This document shows, piece after piece, positions 15,079 to 21,278 of a DNA stretch of 29,859 nt. A program made the translations under genes and the position numbers. Under the pieces are notes generated by a model, which made no database searches, had not been told where the DNA came from, and saw only the letters and a program-made list of their open reading frames with translations. Source of the DNA: an uncultured Lachnospiraceae bacterium (GTDB lineage: Bacteria; Bacillota; Clostridia; Lachnospirales; Lachnospiraceae); NCBI GenBank assembly GCA_947178465.1, contig CAMWYL010000003.1:1-29859 (forward strand), written 5' to 3'. Positions within the stretch are counted from its first letter, which is position 1, and each line of letters begins with the position of its first letter.

Positions 15079-15336
15079 TTATAAATCATGTTTGCCGCGT
15101 CTTTTTGCAGCTTCCTTATATACCTGTTCATCGGTTCCGGCAGAAACTACGATAATTTTCATTACTTCATCCACACGCTCCACCTTATAAACAACTCTGA
15201 TCCCCAAATCCCTGAACTTTATTTTCATAAAATTCGTAAGATTTATCCCTCTTTTGCTTCCCAAAGGTTTTCCATATCCACCTTCCTCTGCAGGTAATGG
15301 ATTTTGATCATTCAAAAACTCAATACTCCATGTCAT
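15079..15336 (-). CDS. RelE/Txe-type toxin, shortened
   Basis: An 85-residue protein of the RelE/ParE superfamily, type II toxins that usually cleave mRNA in the ribosome. The blocks NPLPAEEGGYGKPLG, INLTNFMKIKFRDLGIRVVYKVER and the closing YKEAAKRRGKHDL are characteristic. Between the first residues (MTWSIEFLND) and QNPLPAEEGG the family normally has roughly 25 more residues forming the first helices; these are absent, which suggests an in-frame deletion. The ATG overlaps the antitoxin stop codon as ATGA, the usual toxin-antitoxin coupling. Because the partner is also truncated, the toxin is probably inactive. The size of the missing part is from my knowledge of the family, not from an alignment. 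Confidence 0.75.
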   Translation of the reverse strand: MTWSIEFLNDQNPLPAEEGGYGKPLGSKRGINLTNFMKIKFRDLGIRVVYKVERVDEVMKIIVVSAGTDEQVYKEAAKRRGKHDL

Positions 15337-15527
15337 TCAACATCTACGTCTTCCGTATCTTGAAATTCATCTTCGCTGATTCCTAAATTACTCATTACAG
15401 AATCAAATGAAATTGTTTTATTATTTCCATTATCTTCCATGTGTTTATTGGCTTCTAACAAAAGATAATCATCTTCCTCTATTTCTGTTAGTCTTGTATA
15501 TTCTTCCGGTGACAAAATAATTACCAT
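15333..15527 (-). pseudogene. Phd/YefM-type antitoxin lacking its N-terminal DNA-binding part
   Basis: About 64 residues from the ATG at 15527. It begins MVIILSPEEYTRLTEIEEDDYLLLEAN, which matches the middle of Phd/YefM antitoxins (VILSxEEYxxL, then the helix and acidic toxin-binding tail). The 35-40 residue N-terminal domain that dimerises and binds the operator is missing. The reading begins inside the end of the upstream IMPase-family gene, overlapping its stop codon, so the antitoxin start appears to have been lost in a deletion that joined the two genes. It overlaps the toxin gene by ATGA. Toxin-binding residues may remain. Self-regulation should be lost. Confidence 0.65.
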
Positions 15528-16300
15528 CCCCCCGGAAGCTCCGCGCCTCTGCACGCAGCATTCGTTGCCAATACACCACAGCCTTCATTCAGCGTTATCT
15601 CTCCGCCGCCGATTCTTGTTACCACACCGCCGGCCTCCTCCACAATCAGGGAGCCTGCCGCGTAATCCCATGGGCAAAGTCTCAACTCAAAGAACAGTTC
15701 CGCCCGTCCCGCCGCAACATTGCACAAATCAAGGGCAGCTGAGCCGCTCCGCCTTACATCAAGCGCTCTGCAGAAATATTGATACGCCATATCAAAGGAT
15801 TTTTTTGCCAATCCTTCATAATAAGGCGCTGTTCCGAAAATTACTACCCCATTCTCAAGCGGCTGTTCCGATACGTGAATCGGCTTGCCGTTTAAGAATG
15901 CGCCCTGCCCCCTGACCGCCGTAAACACCTCGTCAAGGTACGGATTGTATACAACACCCATATACCGCATCCCGTCCTTTACAAGCCCTACCGATATCGC
16001 GCTTGCATGATAATCCTTGATAAAATTGGTTGTTCCGTCTATCGGGTCAACAATAAACGCATAGCCGCCTTCGACAGATGCATGTACGTCCTCCTCCTCA
16101 CCCACAAACACTGCCTCCGGCAAAATCTCCAAAAGTTTTCTTTGCAGCTCCGACTGTACTTTTTTATCATATGCGGTCACAAAATTCGCATGACCGGACT
16201 TTGCGTCAATGTCGGACTTTGTCCTATCCGCATTTACAATAATGGCTCCGCATGTGCGTACCGTATTTACGATTTCCTCCAATAACTGTTCTTCCTGCAT
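15521..16300 (-). CDS. Inositol monophosphatase family protein
   Basis: A 259-residue magnesium-dependent phosphatase of the IMPase/SuhB/CysQ superfamily, cytoplasmic. The metal-binding motifs are complete: GEEE (67-70), DPIDGTTN (85-92) and the late WDYAAG (211-216). The substrate (inositol phosphate, PAP or another sugar phosphate) cannot be told from sequence. The C-terminus after GVLATNAAC is RGAELPGGW and then stops exactly where the truncated antitoxin starts, so the last residues may come from a deletion junction. The ribosome binding site is weak. The original end of the transpeptidase gene, before its premature stop, lay only 15 bases upstream, suggesting co-translation in the past. 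Confidence 0.9.
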   Translation of the reverse strand: MQEEQLLEEIVNTVRTCGAIIVNADRTKSDIDAKSGHANFVTAYDKKVQSELQRKLLEILPEAVFVGEEEDVHASVEGGYAFIVDPIDGTTNFIKDYHASAISVGLVKDGMRYMGVVYNPYLDEVFTAVRGQGAFLNGKPIHVSEQPLENGVVIFGTAPYYEGLAKKSFDMAYQYFCRALDVRRSGSAALDLCNVAAGRAELFFELRLCPWDYAAGSLIVEEAGGVVTRIGGGEITLNEGCGVLATNAACRGAELPGGW

Positions 16301-16315
16301 TCCGTTTTATTAACC

Positions 16316-16459
16316 CTATTCCTTTCTCAGCCTGCGAATTCCCCGGGAAACAGGTGCTTCCTTCTGTTGCTCCAACACATCCGTTCCCAAATCCTGTGAC
16401 TGCGGTTCTCCCGGAACCGGTGCTTCCTCCTGTTGCTCCAACGCATCCGTTCGCGGATC
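16316..16459 (-). pseudogene. Severed C-terminal tail of the L,D-transpeptidase
   Basis: In the frame of the transpeptidase and directly after its TAG stop, the codons read DPRTDALEQQEEAPVPGEP, then QSQDLGTDVLEQQKEAPV, then a basic end (RGIRRLRKE) and TAG. These repeat the upstream unit SQEPGIDTLEPQEQVPVP. In the second copy the position equal to the stop codon is CAG (Gln). One C-to-T change therefore explains the stop. Read-through would give 589 residues. Confidence 0.75.
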
Positions 16460-18085
16460 CTATGACTGTGGTGGAACAGGTACTTGCTCCTGCGCGGCCG
16501 GTTCTATCGGTAAAGGTACCTGCTCCTGTGCGGCCGGCTCTATCGGTAAAGGTACCTGCTCCTGTGCGACCGGTTCTATTGGTACAGGCACTTGCTCCTG
16601 CGGCTCCAATGTATCTATTCCCGGCTCCTGTGACTCTGTCGGAACAGGTTCCTCCTCCGGCGTCGTCGCCTTCGGTTTTTCTTTTACCGGCTCCGTACCG
16701 GGCAGATAATAGCAGATGACCGGCGTTCCCTTTTGGACATACTCATAAATTTGCTCAGCAACAGAATAAGGCAGATTGATACACCCATGAGAACCGTTTG
16801 TCTTATAGATGTTTCCGCCAAAAGAGCTTCTCCACGAGGCATCATGCATGCCTACGTTATTGTTAAAGGGCATCCAATAAGAAACGGGTGTACTGTATCC
16901 CTGACCTGCCAAGGTTGCATTGCGCTCTTTATAGGTAATCCCATAAATTCCCGCGGGTGTGTCGTATCCTCTTGATGCATTCCCCGACACAAAATCAGAT
17001 TCCAAGACCATCTCGCCCTCTATGTATAAGAGCAAATGCTGTGCTGTCAGGTTAATCTCCACATAGGTATCTCCGTAATCCGGCATACCGTGGGCTGCCG
17101 CGGTCTGATAATAAACCGGCGTGCGTTCCCCGCTTTCGCCCTTTTCAATCATCTCGACAAGCTCCGCCGTTTCCTGCTGCGTATTCAGCCACCAGCCGTA
17201 ATCCCCCTCTTTAATCGTAACATCGATGTCATAGCTGGTTTTGAAGGTCCGCGTCTTAAAAATCGTATTATAATTTTTCCGAAGGTACTCCACATAATCA
17301 GCTACCCGCGTTTCATCCAGCGTCACACGGGAACCGTCTGTTTCAAGCCATGTGACAATCGTCGCGCCGTCCAGTATCTCCTGTTTGTCCCCAAACGTAT
17401 AGGTAATTGTTATATCGGCGTATTTTTGCAGATTTTCAAAAGATGCCCTCAGCTCCTCATTGTCCGAAGTGATTTCCGCCGTTTCATAGCATCCCGCATC
17501 GCTTAAGTTTACCGTATCCGCTAATTCCTCCACCGCTTCCCGAATAGCCGCAAAAGTCCTTTGCCGATTTAATCGGCTCCCCGGTCTTTCCTCTATGATT
17601 CTGTATCCGACCTCCGGAATGTAATCCGATATGTACGCGTCTGTCGGCTCGACAATAAAGTCCCTGCGGAAGCCGCTTAAGCTTTCGATTTTCGCTTCCA
17701 AGGCCTCTTCATCGTAAGTAATCATATTTTCCGTCGTTTGCTCAATCTCCTGCCTGATAAACCATAAAAAACTGTTTTGATCCTCCAAAATTTTCTCAAA
17801 AGGCTCTACCGACGCATAAGATAATCCAATCTCGGAACCCGATATATCCTCCACCAGCACGGTACCGTCCGGCTGACGCTGCTCCACATGAAGAACATAT
17901 CCCTGAATGCGTTCCGTAAGCTCCGAAATCGACATTCCCGACACGTCTATCTCGTCAATCACCGTCCCCTCCATAAAACAGCTTTGGTAATGGTTCAGAC
18001 CATACAGGTAAACCACCAGTATGCAAAGCACAGGCACACCTATCATCAGTGAGATTATAAAAGTCTTCTTACTATGTTTCGTCAT
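16460..18085 (-). CDS. L,D-transpeptidase (YkuD) with PG-binding domains, tail truncated by amber stop
   Basis: A 541-residue cell-wall enzyme anchored by one N-terminal helix (about 8-29). Outside are two PG_binding_4-type regions (about 45-160 and 205-310) and a YkuD catalytic domain (about 341-460) with His414 (MHDASW) and the box SHGCINLP carrying nucleophile Cys435. It forms 3-3 peptidoglycan cross-links or attaches proteins. The Pro/Glu/Gln-rich tail has 12-residue repeats (EPAAQEQVPLPI). The ATG at 18085 is preferred over a TTG at 18154 because AAAGGATG precedes it. The reading stops at TAG 16462-16460, but the same frame continues the repeat pattern for 47 more codons to TAG 16318-16316, so the tail is probably nonsense-truncated. 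Confidence 0.9.
   Translation of the reverse strand: MTKHSKKTFIISLMIGVPVLCILVVYLYGLNHYQSCFMEGTVIDEIDVSGMSISELTERIQGYVLHVEQRQPDGTVLVEDISGSEIGLSYASVEPFEKILEDQNSFLWFIRQEIEQTTENMITYDEEALEAKIESLSGFRRDFIVEPTDAYISDYIPEVGYRIIEERPGSRLNRQRTFAAIREAVEELADTVNLSDAGCYETAEITSDNEELRASFENLQKYADITITYTFGDKQEILDGATIVTWLETDGSRVTLDETRVADYVEYLRKNYNTIFKTRTFKTSYDIDVTIKEGDYGWWLNTQQETAELVEMIEKGESGERTPVYYQTAAAHGMPDYGDTYVEINLTAQHLLLYIEGEMVLESDFVSGNASRGYDTPAGIYGITYKERNATLAGQGYSTPVSYWMPFNNNVGMHDASWRSSFGGNIYKTNGSHGCINLPYSVAEQIYEYVQKGTPVICYYLPGTEPVKEKPKATTPEEEPVPTESQEPGIDTLEPQEQVPVPIEPVAQEQVPLPIEPAAQEQVPLPIEPAAQEQVPVPPQS
16479..16600 (-). repeat. 36-bp tandem repeats in the transpeptidase tail
   Basis: Units at 16479-16514, 16515-16550 and 16551-16586, with a partial fourth to 16600, keep an exact 36-bp period and few differences. 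They encode the 12-residue Pro/Gln-rich unit EPAAQEQVPLPI. Such Pro-rich repeats usually act as a wall-spanning linker. Confidence 0.85.
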
Positions 18086-18168
18086 AAATTTCTGACATCC
18101 TTTCCAAAAAATATGCTGATTTCGCTCATTTTTTGTCCTTTTATACATCCTCAATATACTTTGTATTT

Positions 18169-18177
18169 ATTATATCA
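18169..18177 (-). promoter_or_regulatory. Extended -10 promoter for the L,D-transpeptidase
   Basis: On the minus strand TGATATAAT (TGn plus a perfect TATAAT), 83 bases before the ATG at 18085. The -35 position is poor (TACCAA), which the extended -10 can offset. Confidence 0.6.
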
Positions 18178-18309
18178 AATTTTTATCTGATTTGGTATAG
18201 GTTCCGGCACCAAAAATAATGGAAAACAAATATTTGTATACAAGATGCACTGTTGACGCTTGCAGAGGAAGTGATATGAGATAGAATAAGAGAAATGAAT
18301 ACGACCATC

Positions 18310-18358
18310 AGGGGTCAATCCTCTCTCGATTTTACCTGTAATCAGAGAATCCACCCCT
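18310..18358 (-). other. Nested inverted repeat in the long gap before the transpeptidase
   Basis: On the minus strand AGGGGT pairs with ACCCCT (outer) and TCTCT with AGAGA (inner) around a 17-base loop. In the 407-base gap between the transpeptidase ATG (18085) and the response regulator stop (18494) I see this fold, the promoter at 18169, the stem-loop at 18454 and no convincing gene. Confidence 0.35.
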
Positions 18359-18453
18359 AACGTTCCGGCACATTCATATCTTGCAAAATGACTTGCATGA
18401 ATTTCCACCCGCTGCACTGCCGGATAAACACAATATCATACTGCTCCATGTTC

Positions 18454-18490
18454 TTTACAAAGCCCGTAATCGCCGGACGGGCTTTGTAAA
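18454..18490 (-). terminator. Perfect 14-bp stem-loop after the signalling operon
   Basis: TTTACAAAGCCCGT (minus strand from 18490) pairs perfectly with ACGGGCTTTGTAAA (to 18454) around a nine-base loop, starting three bases after the response regulator stop codon. The stem is very stable, but no T run follows, so it may terminate weakly or protect the 3' end of the mRNA. Confidence 0.55.
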
Positions 18491-18493
18491 CTG

Positions 18494-18898
18494 TTATACA
18501 TCGTCCCAGCTGAGCTTCTTTCTTTCCTCTTTTAACAATTTGTACACTTTCCCCATAAAGCTCTCCTCATCAATGGGCTTTACGGCGTAATCATTTGCAC
18601 CGCCGCTGATTGCTTTCACAACATGCTGTTTGTCATTATTGGAGGTCAGGAAGAGAACCGGTACCTGCTTCAGGTCATCCTTCTCGCGTATCATCTCAAG
18701 CATCTCATACCCGTCGATTTCCGGCATATCAATGTCCAGAATGATCAGGTCGGGAGTGTCCTCCTCCTTTAAATATTTGAGCGCCCGCATCCCCTTGGAG
18801 AACGCATGGTACTCATAGGTTCCGCTCAGCAGCTTCTCAAGCGTCTTTAGTATGATACCGCTGTCGTCTACTGCGATAATACATTTTCTGTCTCTCAT
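18494..18898 (-). CDS. Single-domain response regulator (CheY-like)
   Basis: A 134-residue receiver domain without an output domain. The acidic pair Asp11/Asp12 (AVDDSG), the phosphorylation site Asp55 (LIILDIDMP), the Thr/Ser switch (VLFLTSNND) and Lys in VKPID are all present. It is probably phosphorylated by the hybrid histidine kinase encoded just upstream, whose stop codon overlaps its ATG as ATGA. With no DNA-binding part it likely acts through protein contact. It is the last gene of the signalling operon and is followed by a strong stem-loop. Confidence 0.93.
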   Translation of the reverse strand: MRDRKCIIAVDDSGIILKTLEKLLSGTYEYHAFSKGMRALKYLKEEDTPDLIILDIDMPEIDGYEMLEMIREKDDLKQVPVLFLTSNNDKQHVVKAISGGANDYAVKPIDEESFMGKVYKLLKEERKKLSWDDV

Positions 18899-21120
18899 TT
18901 TTCATTTTCTCCTTTCAAAAGTTCTATTGCCTTATCTTCATCAAACTCGTCCTCTATCGCGGACAGCACCTCCTTTAACAGCTGCCGCCAGTCAGGCTGT
19001 AACGGGTTTTTCAGCCATTCCTTGATCCGGTTTACCGCGTCCTCTGTCCGGAACGCGTCAATCAGCGCCGCCATCTCATCAAGCCTCTCTTGCGGCAATT
19101 CCATGATATTTCCCTCTGGCGCGTCTTCCTCGTTTTCCGATTCACAGGCATATTTTTCGCAGATGGCCTCAAAGGTCTCCAATGCGTTTTCCCAAGCCTG
19201 TTCCAGTTCTTCCCGGTGTTCCCTTATGTAATCTTCCCTGCCCGCCTTGCTCTGCATCTCATGGTCGTACGCGATATCCGCAAGCATATCCGCGCCAAGC
19301 GTCCGCGCATTGCCTTTCAGGGCGTGTACCTGAATGGCATAATCCTTCATGTTATGGTCTGACAGATACTGCTCCAGCTGCTTCATTTTCTTTTTGTCCT
19401 TTATAAACAGCCGGACAAGCTCCAGATAAATATCCATACTGCCCTGCGCATGCTGCAATCCGTTTTTGACGGATACGCCCTGCTTTAAATATGCATCATA
19501 TTCTTCCTTTGCTTCCCCCGCTTTTACCTCTCCGACATCGTCCTCTCCCGACAAAATCAGCTCCTGTGGGAGATATTCGCATATCATCCGCTCCATAAAC
19601 TCCGCGTCAATCGGCTTTGTCAGGAAATCCGAAAAGCCCTCCGACAGATACTGCTCCCGCGCGCCTGCCACGGCATTCGCAGTAAGCGCAATCACGGGTG
19701 TATCCTTATTTTTATGCTCCGACATTTTCTTCATCTCGTGAAGCGTTTCGATTCCGTCCATTTCCGGCATCATGTGGTCCATGAAAATGATATGAAACTT
19801 CTCCTTTTGGATGTATTCCAGACACTGTCTTCCGGAATCCGCTGTTGTGACCTGCAGTTTTGTCCGTTTGAGCAGAGCCTTAAATACGGTCAGGTTCATG
19901 GCATTGTCATCCACCACAAGCACACTTGCCTGCGGCGCCGTGAAGCTTCCCTTTTTCTTTCCTGACAATGCTGCGTTTCTCTCCTGTATTGCGCGAAAGC
20001 TTCCCATAGGTACGTCGCTTACGATTTTCTGCGGTATCATTACCTGAAAGGTTGAGCCTTTTCGGTATTCGCTCTCCACCTTCATATCGCCATCCATCAT
20101 CTTTAACAGCGACATCGTAATATTCATGCCAAGCCCTGTTCCCTCAATATTGCGGTTCTTCTCCTCATCCAGGCGCTGAAAGCTTTCAAAAAGCTTTCCC
20201 ATATCCTCCTTTCTGATTCCCATGCCGGTATCCTTCACGGATATTTTGAGCAGGATATTGTCCTTATCCCGGTATTCCCCTGCAAGGATAAGCTCCACGC
20301 TGCCCTTCGGCGTATATTTCACGGCGTTTGTCAGGAGATTTGTCACAATCTGCTTGATCCGCACATCATCACCGTAGAGAACGCTTGGGAGTGTTTCGTC
20401 CGGCTCCACGCTCAGCTTCAAATCCTTTTCGTTTGCGCGAAAATATATCACATTCCACAAATCCATAATAACCGCCGAAAGCTCATACTCCACCGGAATA
20501 ATCTCCATCTTACCGGACTCAATCTTTGACATATCCAGAATGTCATTGATCAGGAACAGCAGCGTTTTTCCGGAGCTTTGGATATTGGACGCATATGTCA
20601 GGATTTGTTTGTCCTCAGACTCCCGCAGTATCATCTCGTTCATGCCAAGCACGGCATTGATCGGTGTCCTGATTTCATGCGACATATTGGACAGGAAACG
20701 GCTTTTTGCCTCATTTGCGCGTTCCGCGACCTCCAAAGCGACCTGTGCGTCATGCAGCTCATTCAGCTTTGTCACATCATTGATCACAACGACTACCGCC
20801 CGTTCCCCCTCACTGTAAAGATAGCTTGTGGTCAGAAGCAGGCTGATTATCATGCCGTCTCTTTCAAAATCAACAGGCGCCTGGTCGGCCCTTGCCTTTT
20901 CATAGATCGTGTCTAATATAATCTCATTAAATGCGTCATTATTTTCCTGCATCAGAAAAATCGACATATAGGAATTTCCAACGTCCTCCGGTTTTAAACC
21001 GAGTATGCGCTCCGCCGCAGGATTCAGCATGGCAATGTTCCCGTTCCTGTCAATCACCATGACGCCCTCCTGCATGTTCCGCACAATCTCCTCATAGAAG
21101 CTTCCATTGAATTGTTTCAT
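18895..21120 (-). CDS. Hybrid histidine kinase (PAS-HisKA-HATPase-REC-HPt)
   Basis: A 741-residue cytoplasmic phosphorelay protein with no membrane helix. The order is PAS domain (about 10-120, MVIDRNGNIAMLNPAAERIL), coiled linker, HisKA with phospho-His148 (SNMSHEIRTP), HATPase (about 250-365, DTGMGI and GTGLGMNI), receiver with Asp448 (IIFMDHMMPEMDG) and an HPt domain with His599 (QVHALKGNARTLG). All relay residues are present. The start is ATG 21120; a frame open upstream to 21258 would add 46 residues encoded entirely by an inserted palindromic element and its target duplication, so it is rejected. Before the insertion this ATG overlapped the stop codon of the PP2C gene. It overlaps the response regulator gene by ATGA. 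Confidence 0.94.
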   Translation of the reverse strand: MKQFNGSFYEEIVRNMQEGVMVIDRNGNIAMLNPAAERILGLKPEDVGNSYMSIFLMQENNDAFNEIILDTIYEKARADQAPVDFERDGMIISLLLTTSYLYSEGERAVVVVINDVTKLNELHDAQVALEVAERANEAKSRFLSNMSHEIRTPINAVLGMNEMILRESEDKQILTYASNIQSSGKTLLFLINDILDMSKIESGKMEIIPVEYELSAVIMDLWNVIYFRANEKDLKLSVEPDETLPSVLYGDDVRIKQIVTNLLTNAVKYTPKGSVELILAGEYRDKDNILLKISVKDTGMGIRKEDMGKLFESFQRLDEEKNRNIEGTGLGMNITMSLLKMMDGDMKVESEYRKGSTFQVMIPQKIVSDVPMGSFRAIQERNAALSGKKKGSFTAPQASVLVVDDNAMNLTVFKALLKRTKLQVTTADSGRQCLEYIQKEKFHIIFMDHMMPEMDGIETLHEMKKMSEHKNKDTPVIALTANAVAGAREQYLSEGFSDFLTKPIDAEFMERMICEYLPQELILSGEDDVGEVKAGEAKEEYDAYLKQGVSVKNGLQHAQGSMDIYLELVRLFIKDKKKMKQLEQYLSDHNMKDYAIQVHALKGNARTLGADMLADIAYDHEMQSKAGREDYIREHREELEQAWENALETFEAICEKYACESENEEDAPEGNIMELPQERLDEMAALIDAFRTEDAVNRIKEWLKNPLQPDWRQLLKEVLSAIEDEFDEDKAIELLKGENEK

Positions 21121-21135
21121 CTCTGTATCCCGTCT

Positions 21136-21143
21136 TTCTCCGT
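21136..21143. repeat. Target site duplication, left copy
   Basis: TTCTCCGT directly abutting the left end of the element; identical to 21279-21286. Confidence 0.85.
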
Positions 21144-21278
21144 GTAACAGTTCAGATACCTTCACTGTTACAGCAAAAATCCATGCAAAATCGCCTTTGG
21201 CGATGAATTTTTGCTTTCTGCCACTACGTTTTCTTACGGTATTTGCAGCAAAGTGCAAATGCCTGTCTGAACTGTTAC
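21144..21278. mobile_element. MITE-like palindromic element with IS66-type ends
   Basis: A 135-bp element without a transposase gene. Its ends are perfect 13-bp inverted repeats (GTAACAGTTCAGA at 21144-21156 and the reverse complement at 21266-21278). It is flanked by a perfect 8-bp direct repeat, TTCTCCGT, at 21136-21143 and 21279-21286, the target site duplication. Inside are a nested hairpin (GCAAAAAT/ATTTTTGC at 21173/21207 with ATCGCC/GGCGAT at 21190/21199), a 7-bp hairpin (ATTTGCA/TGCAAAT at 21241/21254) and an inner copy of the end (ACTGTTAC at 21164-21171). GTAA ends and 8-bp duplications are hallmarks of the IS66 family, so an IS66 transposase probably moved it. It lies at the 3' end of the PP2C gene. 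Confidence 0.85.

Noticed and set aside
14940..15131. 63-codon frame overlapping the toxin gene end
   Set aside because: Runs out of frame with the toxin through its coding end, has no ribosome binding site, and the competing short frame at 15013 has a better start.
16479..16600. CRISPR-like regular repeats
   Set aside because: The 36-bp units are adjacent without spacers and are in frame, coding the Pro/Gln-rich tail of the transpeptidase.
18175..18417. 80-codon reading frame on the minus strand between the transpeptidase and response regulator
   Set aside because: No ribosome binding site, no recognisable protein pattern, and it overlaps the transpeptidase promoter and the nested dyad.
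21121..21258. N-terminal extension of the histidine kinase by 46 residues (start at 21258)
   Set aside because: These codons lie in the inserted palindromic element, its target duplication and the short junction up to 21120. The ATG at 21120 fits the PAS domain start and the reconstructed ATGA overlap.
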